Shown here piece by piece: positions 44,410 through 53,284 of a stretch of 64,000 bases of DNA (within the stretch, counting starts at the first letter, position 1; the number at the start of each line of letters is the position of its first letter). Made by a program: the position numbers and the translations under genes. Origin of the DNA: Paenibacillus antibioticophila (GTDB lineage: Bacteria; Bacillota; Bacilli; Paenibacillales; Paenibacillaceae); assembly GCF_000455265.1 (NCBI RefSeq), contig NZ_HG005142.1:456593-520592 (forward strand), given 5' to 3'. A model generated the notes under the pieces. It searched no databases, was not told the origin of the DNA, and was given only the letters and a program-made list of their open reading frames with translations.

Positions 44410-45423
44410 ATGAGAGCTGGAATCTATCACGGACTTAAGGATGTTAGAGTAGAAGAATTGCCTATGCCGAAGATCGGTCCGAAGGACGTACTGCTCCGCA
44501 ATCTCATGGGTGGGATTTGCGGGACGGATATCAACATTGTTAATGCCGGAACGGAGATGGGCATTCGTTTTGGCAAGGAGTTCGGGCATGAACTGTTCGG
44601 AGAAGTCGTCGAAACGGGCTCGGAGGTCAAGGATGTCAAAGTCGGCATGCGCGTGGGAGTAAATCCGATAACGGGGAAAAGAGTCGGCAGAATGCATTCC
44701 CTCGAGATCGGGGGATTCTCCCAGTTTGTTGCCATAGAAGATGCGGAGTTAAACTACAATTTATATGAGTTCTCAGATGGGGTCAGCGCGGAGGAAGCGG
44801 TGCTTATGGAGCCTATGAGCGTAGGCTTCCACGGGGCGTTTTCGACGGATCCGCAGCCTCATGAGAACTTCGTCGTTCTCGGAGCAGGACCGATTGGGTT
44901 ATCCGCTGCAGCCGGTTTGATCGGAGAAGGAATTAAGCACGTTGTAGTTGTGGACATTGACGACTGGCGTTTGTCCAAAGCGGAGGAGCTCGGAACTAGG
45001 ACGATCAATACGAGCAAGCAGGACTTGGCCACCAAGCTAATCGAGTATTTCGGAACAACAGATTGTTACGGGCACTCTGTCCCCAACGTTGATGCCTTCA
45101 TTGATGCCGCCGGTGCACAGCCCCTCTTCCTACAGGCATTTCAGCTTGCCAAACCGAACGCTCGATTTTCAATAATTGCAGTTTATAAGCAACTCGTTCC
45201 CGTCAGCTTCGCCGATATTATGAGCAGAGAAATAAAAATTATTGGAGCTTGTGGTTATTCACACGAAGACATTGCTAAAGTCGTCGACCATATCGAGAGA
45301 AAGAAAACGCCGATCGCGACGATCGTAACCCATCGTTATTCGCTAGACGAACTTCCGCAAGCCTTCGAAACTGCCATTGCTGCCAAAGAGACTATTAAGG
45401 TTGTGGTGGATTTGACAAAATAA
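44410..45423 (+). CDS. Medium-chain zinc-type alcohol/polyol dehydrogenase
   Basis: A 337-residue MDR-family NAD(P)-dependent dehydrogenase. The catalytic-zinc site is GGICGTDIN and EFGHELFGEV (Cys, His-Glu). The Rossmann site is VVLGAGPIGLSAAAGL with VVVVDIDDWRL after it. The four-Cys structural zinc lobe usual near residue 90-110 is absent; the loop reads GVNPITGKRVGRMHS. The substrate may be a polyol or secondary alcohol. Its gene follows a TetR regulator and ends in a good terminator, so it forms a small regulated unit unrelated to the glycosidases. Confidence 0.85.
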   Translation: MRAGIYHGLKDVRVEELPMPKIGPKDVLLRNLMGGICGTDINIVNAGTEMGIRFGKEFGHELFGEVVETGSEVKDVKVGMRVGVNPITGKRVGRMHSLEIGGFSQFVAIEDAELNYNLYEFSDGVSAEEAVLMEPMSVGFHGAFSTDPQPHENFVVLGAGPIGLSAAAGLIGEGIKHVVVVDIDDWRLSKAEELGTRTINTSKQDLATKLIEYFGTTDCYGHSVPNVDAFIDAAGAQPLFLQAFQLAKPNARFSIIAVYKQLVPVSFADIMSREIKIIGACGYSHEDIAKVVDHIERKKTPIATIVTHRYSLDELPQAFETAIAAKETIKVVVDLTK

Positions 45424-45439
45424 GAAAGTAATGCAACGA

Positions 45440-45465
45440 GACCCGTTTTGCAGCGGGTCTTTGTT
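45440..45465 (+). terminator. Rho-independent terminator
   Basis: GACCCG and CGGGTC arms (45440-45445 and 45454-45459) followed by TTTGTT, 17 bases past the dehydrogenase stop. Confidence 0.8.
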
Positions 45466-45540
45466 ATTAGAGAAACCACCCTAATTTATCGTCCCATGGT
45501 TTATAAAGTGGCTGTAAAAAATAAACATACAGAACCCTTG

Positions 45541-45608
45541 ATTTACTTTTCTTTTACGTGGCTCTAGTGATCGTCGGGTTCATTCTACTGCTAATGAAAG
45601 AGGGATGA
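45541..45608 (+). pseudogene. Second copy of the 29-residue membrane peptide, 5' end lost
   Basis: The frame ending at 45608 reads LLFFYVALVIVGFILLLMKEG, matching FFYVGLVIVGIILLVMKEG of the gene at 7559. The start codon and first ten residues are gone. The right-hand junction of the cargo therefore lies just before 45541. Confidence 0.75.
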
Positions 45609-46628
45609 ATGTTGATTTTATATCTAACCAGTAATGCTCGGGTCAATCTACTGGATTTTCTGGATGATGAATTGGAATTGCCCGTAAAAAAACTGGTCGG
45701 GCAGTTCTCGCTTTTATCCTTTGTTGTCAGAGACATGCGGCATTTCTCTCATGTCCGCTATGTGGCCTTAGACCGTGCGGCGATTACTGAGCCAGATGAT
45801 GAATTAGTCCAAGCCCTGCTCTCGTATCTCACCATTTATGATATGCGCGTGATACTCATAGCAGAAGGACTGCCGATGAGCAGTCCTTTTATGCAACGAT
45901 TGACGTTAGCCGGATTACTGAATATTGTTACGGCTACGGAAATTGAGGAGATTCAGACGGAGCTTCGAGCTTGCTTTTCTGAGGATGGCATGCAGCGATT
46001 TAAACCACTCTTTAAGAGCATTCCTCTTCAAGAAGTGAAGCCCTCCCTCCCATTGGATGATGAGCAGTACCGCTTCGGCTGCACCAATATAACAATAGCG
46101 ATTGCAGGGTGTGACCGACGAGTAGGCGTTACAACCACAGCCTTCAATTTGACCTGCTGGATCAATGCTCATGGTGGGACGGCTTGTTATTTGGAGGCAA
46201 ACACCGGTAAGCACTTGGCTCATATTATCCAATTGTTCAAGCCTGATAAACGAGGAAATGCCTATGTTATGGATCATATTGATTTATATTTCACGCCTGA
46301 ATTAAACCAAACCTATAACTTCATTGTGATTGATTGTGGTACGTTAAGCGAACGCACTTTGAAAGATTCCTTTGTAAACGCAGACGTTCGAATACTTTGC
46401 GGTTCGGCTATGCCTTATGAACTGCCGGTATTTTATAAAGCGATGGACCGCTGCAAAGAACTTTCTACTCAAGCATTAGGACTATTTGTCCCTGAAGATT
46501 TAAAACCATATTTAGTGCAGAGCATCAGTAAAGATATCCTTTTCGGCAATAACTCTCATGACTTATTTGATCCAAATGTAAATGGGCATTTTCATAAGAA
46601 AGTGCTAGAGGTATTTATGGAAAACTAA
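45609..46628 (+). CDS. TadZ/CpaE-like ParA-type ATPase, full-length copy
   Basis: A 339-residue protein. The N-terminal receiver-like domain (about 1-125, no obvious phosphorylation triad) is followed by a MinD/ParA-type ATPase domain with a deviant Walker motif CDRRVGVTTTAFNLTCW at about 173. FIVIDCGTL is the Walker B-like strand. TadZ proteins place Tad pili in the cell (family knowledge). Its first 84 residues match the truncated copy at 7652. No other conjugation gene follows, so this copy is an isolated backbone piece. The ATG follows AAAGAGGG. Confidence 0.8.
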   Translation: MLILYLTSNARVNLLDFLDDELELPVKKLVGQFSLLSFVVRDMRHFSHVRYVALDRAAITEPDDELVQALLSYLTIYDMRVILIAEGLPMSSPFMQRLTLAGLLNIVTATEIEEIQTELRACFSEDGMQRFKPLFKSIPLQEVKPSLPLDDEQYRFGCTNITIAIAGCDRRVGVTTTAFNLTCWINAHGGTACYLEANTGKHLAHIIQLFKPDKRGNAYVMDHIDLYFTPELNQTYNFIVIDCGTLSERTLKDSFVNADVRILCGSAMPYELPVFYKAMDRCKELSTQALGLFVPEDLKPYLVQSISKDILFGNNSHDLFDPNVNGHFHKKVLEVFMEN

Positions 46629-47394
46629 ACAACACCCAAGTGAATAAGCTTTCATAAAAGAGATTTGGAAAAAAACTATGAACCAACTATATTTATGTGC
46701 TTCGACTGGAGGATTAGAACAAAATAAAGTACTTTTCCTGAAGGCGGATGCGGCCAATATTGCTTCTTACTTAGCGAGAAATTAGGAAGCTCCATTTATC
46801 AGCGTGGATACTGTAGATGACCTTTCACTTTTAACAGCTGTTAAAGTTTGATTACCTTACTCTTATAGTATATATGCTAATCTTTTATTTGAGAGTGAAG
46901 CCGAACTATTCGCCTCCTCCCCAGATTTCCTTTGCAAAGTGACGAGACTGCTCAAATCGTCTCCAAGATTCCGGTTTCAAATTCATAAATGATAAGCAAT
47001 AATCCACAGGTGGAATTTTAGAGACAGAGCCAATAGTCTCGGCTCCATGACTTAACATTATTATTGAAGCACCACATGGGTGGCTTTAATGTTTGAGACG
47101 CGCGGTGCCAGTTGGACAAAAACAATCCTCGAAATTTAGTTTCTGCCCACTTGCTAAAGATATTCCCTATTGATTGAAGAAGCAGAAAGCACCAGCCCGC
47201 CTCCTCTACTTCTTATTCAGTGATCAGATCAACCACTCTTTTTTGGACGAGGTTTTGTTCGTCAATACTATAAATAAATGCCGCCGTTCCGTCTTTAGTT
47301 CCTGCAGCCCCTGGGTCAATTAGTCCACCAGGATTAAAATTAAGCGGTCTTAGGTGGTGATATTATTCCCTTTTTTGTTGATATTTAAATTTCT
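46629..47394. other. Decayed region without intact genes
   Basis: A short frame at 46678 (MNQLYLCASTGGLEQNKV) stops after 35 codons. On the minus strand two protein-like pieces occur, one near 47220-47345 (GLIDPGAAGTKDGTAAFIYS) and one near 46910-47070 (VDYCLSFMNLKPESWRRFEQ). I do not recognise either. Confidence 0.4.
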
Positions 47395-47929
47395 TGTTCT
47401 TTTCCACCCCTGACTAAAGTTGTCTCCGCACCATTCAATAGACTGACAACCGCTATCATTTTTTTATAGTGAAATTATTAAATCCATAGTCTAGTACCTT
47501 TGCCGTTTCTGTAAAACGCTTACTAATTGATGGTGTTCCCATGACAACGCTTATTAACCGCATTCCGTTCCTTTCTGCATTTCCAGTAAAGCAATATCCT
47601 GCATTTTGAGTTTATCCTGTCTTCAGTCCATCCAGGACGACATAAGCATACTTCTGCAATTCCGGAATTGTTTGATCGGCCTCCAACATCCAGTTAGGAT
47701 TGACAATAGGTTCATTATCGGTTTTTCTCATCTTTTAAAAATGAATACTTGTAACTTCAGAGTAATCCGGGTCATCACGAATATGTTTTCTCGCCAGCGT
47801 TGCCACGTCCTTAGCAGCAGACCTAAGTGTTTCACCATTATCTTTGGGTCGTAAGTATATTGGCATGTCGGCCCGGTTCAAACCGGTAGCATTGATAAAA
47901 CAAGTGTTTGTCATACCCATAAGTTTCAC
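47395..47929 (-). pseudogene. D-alanyl-D-alanine carboxypeptidase (PBP5-like) remnant
   Basis: Leftward pieces in shifting frames read GMTNTCFINATGLNRADMP, KDVATLARKHI, NPNWMLEADQTIPELQKYAY, then VVLDGLKTG followed by a stop codon, TQNAGYCFTGNAERNGMRL and KRFTETAKVLDYGF. The KTG motif and its surroundings are typical of DacA-type enzymes that trim peptidoglycan stem peptides. The N-terminal SxxK region is absent and at least one stop and one frameshift are visible. Confidence 0.85.
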
Positions 47930-48037
47930 TCCACCTAGATAACTACCTCATATTTAACATTTATGGGAAACAATTTAGTACTCACTATGTAAATACCTGT
48001 CTGCAGATTCAGAGATCTAGAGTACTCTTTAACCTTA

Positions 48038-48334
48038 TCACCATGGGAAGTGGAGATATAAATCACCTAACGGAAGATAGGATTGGTTATATGCGCCCAG
48101 CATCTGTTTCGAAAGCTGTAGGCCCGCAAGTATTCGCCTTTTAACCACTCTGGGCAAATCCTCTGCTGCCTGCGCGTTATTTAAGTCTTTGCAATAACCT
48201 GACCACAACGTATCCTCATTCAGTTGGAAATGCTTATACTCTATTACGCCGAACAGCATGCCGCCAAGTTTTCCTTTACCGACAGGCAGTGCTTCTGTCC
48301 GTTCCGCTATTGGTTTGATGTGATTCATTAACAA
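48038..48334 (-). pseudogene. GH95 alpha-fucosidase-like N-terminal fragment
   Basis: The 98-codon piece reads ALPVGKGKLGGMLFGVIEYKHFQLNEDTLWSG, the strongly conserved start of GH95 enzymes, which are normally about 750-800 residues. It stops after YLPLGDLYLHFPW. Its promoter side is preserved, with AAAGGAGTG and a perfect cre at 48361. The decay of this gene suggests an older, broader glycan-use block. Confidence 0.8.
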
Positions 48335-48360
48335 GTTAACACACTCCTTTTAATATTAAA

Positions 48361-48375
48361 TGATACCGCTTACAA
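48361..48375 (-). promoter_or_regulatory. Perfect cre (CcpA site) of the GH95 remnant
   Basis: The minus strand reads TTGTAAGCGGTATCA, matching WTGNAANCGNWNNCW at every fixed position. It lies 27 bases upstream of the remnant's start. Confidence 0.65.
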
Positions 48376-48425
48376 ATAAAAAGAAACAAACTGAACAGTT
48401 GGATATTTTTTAACGCACATTTAAA

Positions 48426-48482
48426 TCTTCAGAAGTTCTTCAGAATCCTCCCCGTAATTTCTTCAGTTCTTTCCATTAAGAT
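48426..48482 (+). promoter_or_regulatory. TCTTCAGAA-regulon promoter 1 (dedA operon)
   Basis: Boxes TCTTCAGAA at 48426, TCTTCAGAA at 48437 (+11), TCTTCAGTT at 48460 (+23) and the -10 TAAGAT at 48477 (+17). The same spacing recurs at promoters 2, 3 and 4. Confidence 0.8.
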
Positions 48483-48536
48483 GATCACATCAGTAAAGAG
48501 AAAGGGTGACAGATCATCAGCAGCACACTTTTATCA

Positions 48537-49010
48537 TTGATTGACCATTACGGTTATTTGTTTTTTTATGTGGCTTTGTCTCTTGGACCCTTTGGTGTCC
48601 CGATTCCAAACGAAATCACAGTGATTACTGGTGCTATTCTGAGTCGCAGCGGTGTTTTAAATACAGGCATGACTTATTTATCTATTCTTTCTGGTCTCTT
48701 GACTGCCATTACCCTGTTTCATTTTGCAGGAAGAATGTTTGGGCAGCACTTAAAACGTAAATTTCAGCACAACCGTAATTTTCAAAAAGCTGAAAAAATC
48801 TTGAGCCAACGGGGAGACTGGGCTATGTGTATCGGTATTTTTATACCTGTGGTCAGATACTTCCTTCCCTTCCTTATCGGATTTAACAGAGGATCACTCA
48901 AAAAGTTTATGCTTATTTCTTACTCCAGCGCATTAGTATGGACACTTACTTTTTTCACGGCGGGTACAAGCTTCGGACATCATATTTTATCCTTTTTCAG
49001 TTCATTTTAA
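48537..49010 (+). CDS. DedA-family membrane protein
   Basis: A protein of about 157 residues or slightly longer, with four or five helices. It carries the DedA motif GPFGVPIPNEITVITGAIL and the second conserved stretch VVRYFLPFLIGFNRGSLKKF. DedA proteins include undecaprenyl-phosphate and phospholipid translocases (established for UptA and others). The start is unsure: TTG at 48537 lacks a ribosome site, while the frame stays open upstream to near GAAAGGGTG at 48500. It is the first gene of dedA-methyltransferase-regulator-kinase. Confidence 0.8.
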   Translation: MIDHYGYLFFYVALSLGPFGVPIPNEITVITGAILSRSGVLNTGMTYLSILSGLLTAITLFHFAGRMFGQHLKRKFQHNRNFQKAEKILSQRGDWAMCIGIFIPVVRYFLPFLIGFNRGSLKKFMLISYSSALVWTLTFFTAGTSFGHHILSFFSSF

Positions 49011-49035
49011 TAATAAAAATAAGGGGGAATAATGA

Positions 49036-49587
49036 ATGAATCAGCATTTATTGTTTTTACAGCGGTTTATGAAAAGTCCGAAGAATGTGGGAAGTGTGGT
49101 ACCTAGTTCCCGTTTTCTGGCGAAAAAGATGGTTAAACAGGTTGATTGGAATAATATTAAGGCTGTTGCAGAGCTTGGAGCAGGTACAGGTCCTATCACC
49201 CGCTACATTCAATCCAATGTGAACCGGGATGCAAATGTATTTTTATTTGAAATGGATCATGTCATGCGAAAAAAGCTGCGGTTGAATTATCCCGAGTTCT
49301 CTTCTCACGCCAATGCTACCCATTTAGAAAATACCATTAATCAAAAAAACATTATCTATCTGGATTGTATATTCAGCGGACTGCCCTTCTTTAATTTTGA
49401 ACGTGAACTAAGGGATACTTTAGTGGACCAAATTGTTAAGTCACTCAAGCCGGGCGGAATGTTTATTGCCTTCCAGTACTCCCTTCAAATGAAGAAACAG
49501 CTTTCCGAACACTTTATTATTGAAGATATCAAGTATGTGCCTTTGAATGTGCCTCCTGCATTTGTGTACGTCTGTCGAAAAAAGTAA
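49036..49587 (+). CDS. Class I SAM methyltransferase, phospholipid N-methyltransferase-like, copy 1
   Basis: A 183-residue protein. The SAM-binding motif is VAELGAGTGPITRYI at about residue 44. FLFEMD ends strand 2, and LDCIFSGLPFFNF follows. Near the end are SLKPGGMFIAFQYSLQMKK and PPAFVYVCRKK. This pattern, with a FMKSPKNVGSVVPSSRFLA start, belongs to small membrane-associated PmtA/rRNA-dimethylase-like methyltransferases. It probably modifies a lipid head group, given its neighbours (inference). A strong AAGGGGG site precedes it. Confidence 0.78.
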   Translation: MNQHLLFLQRFMKSPKNVGSVVPSSRFLAKKMVKQVDWNNIKAVAELGAGTGPITRYIQSNVNRDANVFLFEMDHVMRKKLRLNYPEFSSHANATHLENTINQKNIIYLDCIFSGLPFFNFERELRDTLVDQIVKSLKPGGMFIAFQYSLQMKKQLSEHFIIEDIKYVPLNVPPAFVYVCRKK

Positions 49588-49639
49588 ACGATTTGCTGTA
49601 TAATAAGCACTAACTTCAATACAGAGAGGGTAACTGCAG

Positions 49640-50320
49640 ATGAACACAATCCTTGTTGTTGATGACGAATCTGAGATCCGGGATATCATACACGTATATT
49701 TACGAAATGAAGGATACCATGTCATTGAAGCGGCTGACGGTGAGGAAGCCTTACAAGTTATCCATGCTTCTACTGTTCACCTGGTCATACTCGATGTCAT
49801 GATGCCCCGGATGGACGGAATTACGGCCTGCCTCAAAATAAGAGAAGTCTCTAACACGCCTATTATCATGTTATCTGCCAAAGAAGAAGATATCGATAAA
49901 ATTGCAGGTCTTACTACCGGTGCAGATGATTATATGACCAAGCCATTTAACCCGCTGGAGTTACTTGCCCGTGTTAAAGCCCAAATGCGGCGGCAAACGT
50001 TACTGGGAAAGGCCGAGAATAACTCAATCATTCTAATTAAAGACCTGGTGATTGACAAAACTAAGCATTCAGTAAAGCTAAAAGACCTAGATATTGTGCT
50101 GACGCCTCTGGAGTTTGGAATTTTGGTGCTACTGGCCAGCTATCCGGGGCAAGTGTTCAGTTCAGAGCATATTTATGGGAATGTCTGGAAAGAACCCTTC
50201 GGTTACTCTGACAACACGGTGATGGTCCATATCCGAAACCTACGGGAGAAGTTAGAAGATAACCCCCGGAGCCCACAGTATATTAAAACGGTTTGGGGAG
50301 TTGGCTATAAAATTGATTAA
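49640..50320 (+). CDS. OmpR-family response regulator
   Basis: A 226-residue regulator. The receiver has VVDDESEIRD, the phosphorylated Asp in HLVILDVMMPRMDG and Lys in DDYMTKPFNP. The C-terminal winged helix has LTPLEFGILVLLASYPGQVFSSEHIY and NTVMVHIRNLREKLEDNP. It is closest in feel to VanR-like regulators. It overlaps the kinase gene. OmpR-family dimers bind direct repeats one turn apart, which fits the paired TCTTYAGAA boxes before four local units, so I take it as their regulator (inference). Confidence 0.9.
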   Translation: MNTILVVDDESEIRDIIHVYLRNEGYHVIEAADGEEALQVIHASTVHLVILDVMMPRMDGITACLKIREVSNTPIIMLSAKEEDIDKIAGLTTGADDYMTKPFNPLELLARVKAQMRRQTLLGKAENNSIILIKDLVIDKTKHSVKLKDLDIVLTPLEFGILVLLASYPGQVFSSEHIYGNVWKEPFGYSDNTVMVHIRNLREKLEDNPRSPQYIKTVWGVGYKID

Positions 50321-51401
50321 ACCCGCAAAGCAATCCAAAAGAAAACAAAGGATCCAGGTTAACATTCTGTTAAGCATGCTGCTTAGTTTTTTCATCGCTA
50401 TCCTCTTCAATAATTTGCTTTTGTTGTTATTTTATCCAAAATGGTCAAATGAAATAGATTGGCTGTTAGAGTCGTTTCCTTACTTTAATATGATAATGCT
50501 TTTAATTGAATTTATTCTAAGTTTTCTCATTCTGACACGTCGCATCGTTAAGGATCTTATGACGCTGGAAAGCGGCCTTCAAACCATTACCGAGGGAGAT
50601 CTGAGTTACCGCGTTCCTGTCCAGCGACAAGATGAGCTCGGGCGGGTAGCCTTTAATATCAATCAAATGACAGAGCGCCTGGAGCGGCAAATCGTAAAAG
50701 AACGGGAAGCTGAGCAATCGAAGATGGAATTGATTACCGGCATTTCGCATGATCTGCGTACTCCCCTCACCAGCATCATCGGATATATTGAGCTTTTAAG
50801 ATCCAATTCATTTCAGGACCAGGAAGAATACGATCGTTTTGTACAAAACACCTATAATAAAGCCGCACATCTGAAAAAGCTCCTTGACGATCTCTTTGAA
50901 TACACCAGGCTTAGTTCGATTGACACACATATAAATGCACACCGGATTGATCTCTGCCAGCTCTTGAACCAGTTGCTGTTTGAAATTGAGCCAATCGCTT
51001 ATGAAAATGAGCTTCACATCATTAAAGAAATCGGCAGCATGCCGGTGTATTCAGTTGTGGACAGTGATAAAATCGCCAGAGCCATTGATAATCTGCTGAT
51101 GAACGCTTTGAAATACTCCTTCAAACCGGGAGCCATCCGCATTCGGATGCTAACAGATCATAAGCAGGTTACAATTGAGGTCGAAAACCGGGGAACCCCT
51201 CTAACAAGGGAGCAGCAGGATAAGCTGTTTGAACGCTTCTATAAGGTTGACTACTCCCGGAGCAGCGAAGGTATCCAGACCGGGGCCGGCCTGGGCCTTT
51301 CCATTGCCAGGAACATCGCTGAACTGCACGGGGGATCACTTACACTTAATCATGAGAAGGACTTGTTTATTTTTAAACTCAAGTTGCCAATAGAAGCTTG
51401 A
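50301..51401 (+). CDS. HAMP-domain sensor histidine kinase (VanS-like)
   Basis: A kinase of about 360 residues. Two membrane helices lie at about 25-45 and 58-75 with only a short outside loop, so it probably senses inside the membrane. HAMP follows (LESGLQTITEGDLSYRVP), then the phosphoacceptor His in GISHDLRTPLTSIIGY. ATP-binding motifs are DNLLMNALKYS and GAGLGLSIARN. The start may be TTG at 50301 or 50313; either overlaps the regulator. The short sensor is like intramembrane kinases that detect wall-active peptides (inference). Confidence 0.88.
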   Translation: MAIKLIKPAKQSKRKQRIQVNILLSMLLSFFIAILFNNLLLLLFYPKWSNEIDWLLESFPYFNMIMLLIEFILSFLILTRRIVKDLMTLESGLQTITEGDLSYRVPVQRQDELGRVAFNINQMTERLERQIVKEREAEQSKMELITGISHDLRTPLTSIIGYIELLRSNSFQDQEEYDRFVQNTYNKAAHLKKLLDDLFEYTRLSSIDTHINAHRIDLCQLLNQLLFEIEPIAYENELHIIKEIGSMPVYSVVDSDKIARAIDNLLMNALKYSFKPGAIRIRMLTDHKQVTIEVENRGTPLTREQQDKLFERFYKVDYSRSSEGIQTGAGLGLSIARNIAELHGGSLTLNHEKDLFIFKLKLPIEA

Positions 51402-51486
51402 GGTTCCAACACGAGAGGCTACTTTTTTTACGCGCGTTTATAAGAGACCCTCTAAGGGTAGGCAGTATCTTACCAAGCCCGACTTA

Positions 51487-51775
51487 ATTGGCTGAAAAAA
51501 TCGTCCAGTTAATCCCTTGGCAAGAAGTTCAAATCATTGCAGAGCTTGACTTCGGCACTGGTACGCTCACTCACTTTATTGAGTTAAATAGAACTGAAGG
51601 GTCAAAAGTGTTTCTTTTCAACGGGATCGAAACATAAGAGCTAGTCTGAAACTGCAGTTCCCATCGTGCACGTCCACTCCAATGCTTCCTCCCTTTTAAA
51701 AATCTGAATCAGGAGGGCGTAAGTCAGCTTTACTGCATCATATTGCGGAATGTCGTTTAAAAGGACGTTTTTATT
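51487..51775 (+). pseudogene. Third methyltransferase copy, decayed
   Basis: Directly after the kinase gene, pieces in shifting frames read IPWQEVQIIAELDFGTGTLTHFIE, KVFLFNGIE, then KLQFPSC, VHSNASSLLKNLNQEG and QLYCIICGMSF. These align with VAELGSGTGVITQLIK, VFLFERD, HSNASYLIKKMKQEN and QLDCIICGLPFFNF of the copy at 56737, to which it is closer than to the copy at 49036. The frame is broken at several points and the C-terminus is lost. Confidence 0.8.
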
Positions 51776-52013
51776 AAAAATCTGCTTGATTATCATTTGT
51801 AATATTCGCCCTTTTGCATTTAATAAAAAAATAAACCTAAATCGATTCAGAACCATAAGGTTCTGCTTCAATTTAGGTTTTGCCTGTGTGCACAGTATAA
51901 ATTCTTATTGATGTGCGCTGAGTATAACAAAGAACTAAATCGTTTTTAACTTGTACGCTTAGATTGTGAATCCCTGCGGCCAAAGAAAGACCTTATAGGC
52001 AATGACAAAAGAG

Positions 52014-52560
52014 TCAGGGCTCAAGATTCCGAGACGACATGAATAAACGACAGAAGCATAGTAGTGAAACAATGACTAGGAAAAAGCGGATTAGCAAATC
52101 CCAGAAGCCAACACGCCTTTTAGATGATGCGGCAGGGTTGCCGGTTGATGGCTTTCTCTCCTTTCTTATAAAATTCCATCCTCGCCAAGTTTCTTGGCTA
52201 CAGCCGTTATTACAAGAAAACATCAATGACTGAATGAAATAGTTCATCCGCTGTTGCACAGAAAAAATTTCCACCTTCAATCCCCAACATTACAAAAATC
52301 GGCGTGGTCGTCATGAACTCTCTGGTGATATTGATCAGAAGAGACCATATCTGCTCGAACGAGCCGTCCATGACTTTCCCCAAACTCATGATTAGCAAGA
52401 CTAAAATGTTCGCATGGATAGAAAAAAGTGTAACATTATATACCTTTCTCCACCGTCCTGCTCCATCCACGGTCACCGCTTCGTACATCTCGGGGTTAAT
52501 ACCACTAATATCCACCAGTACATTCATTTTCCAAAGAATAAGTGGTAAAACTCAGAGAGA
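52014..52560 (-). pseudogene. Sugar ABC permease remnants (LplB end and LplC start)
   Basis: Leftward, ISGINPEMYEAVTVDGAGRWRKVYNVTL is the EAA loop of an LplB-type permease, followed by its C-terminal helices (LFHSVIDVFL). After a short decayed gap comes RRVGFWDLLIRFFLVIVSLLCF, the first helix of an LplC-type partner. Both genes are otherwise missing. It is another trace of a carbohydrate cluster within the lipid island. Confidence 0.75.
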
Positions 52561-52602
52561 TGAGTAAGGTGATTTTTAAAGGACATATTAAAAATAAGAG
52601 TT

Positions 52603-52659
52603 TCTTCAGAATTTCTTTAGAAACCCCCTGCCTAATTCTTCAGAATCTTTCGTTAAGAT
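52603..52659 (+). promoter_or_regulatory. TCTTCAGAA-regulon promoter 2 (upstream of mprF)
   Basis: Boxes TCTTCAGAA at 52603, TCTTTAGAA at 52614 (+11), TCTTCAGAA at 52637 (+23) and the -10 TAAGAT at 52654 (+17). The nearest intact gene downstream is mprF, 626 bases on, with a dedA fragment between. Confidence 0.8.
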
Positions 52660-52680
52660 TTCTATATTAAAGCGAGCGAA

Positions 52681-52795
52681 GACAGTGTCAAATTGTCCAG
52701 TAATAGGATTACTGGAACTAATCAATCAGCAAGGATATCTGTTTTTATTATTTAGCTCCTTTTGGAATTCTAATTCCTAAACTACACAATAGGCA
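52681..52795 (+). pseudogene. dedA 5' fragment, copy 2
   Basis: After promoter 2 the sequence reads LLELINQQGYLFLLFSSF and then WNSNS, parallel to LLSLIDHYGYLFFYVALSLGPFGVPIP of the intact dedA. It ends after about 35 codons. Confidence 0.65.
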
Positions 52796-53284
52796 TTGTC
52801 TAAAGACTCAGTGAGTTCAAAAGGAAAGATTCGGCCATATGCATTACCATGCTCTTTCCTATCGTATTCTATCTTCTAATTCAGATTATCGGGATATTTT
52901 GCAGATATTCTTTTGCCCCTATCTTAAATTCTTTTGCTTTATTTTGGATCAGAAACTTAATGTTTCAAACGGGCAAATAATACACAACAGAAACGTGTAA
53001 AAACACGAGTTATATATATTGGAAAGAGATTTTTACTTCGTCCAAAAAAGGGTCTTTCTTGGGTAGCATATGGACATTGAGAATTGATAGCCAAGTCTCC
53101 GACCGAAGCAAAAGCGAAGTGTGGGTAGTTAAAATAATTGATTATAAAGCCGCTTCTTCAAACCCACTGCGGACGAAGTTAAGGTGGTTACTTACTAGAA
53201 GAACTTTGAATCACAAAACCTTTTTACCGAATCATTTTATTTAAAGAGTATATTATTTCGTCCGAAATTGGAGTCGACTTCACA
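52796..53284. other. Long leader region before mprF
   Basis: Nearly 490 bases without a convincing gene. No terminator stem with a T run is visible, so transcription from promoter 2 could reach mprF. A GGAGTCGAC ribosome site lies 10 bases before the mprF ATG. Confidence 0.4.
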
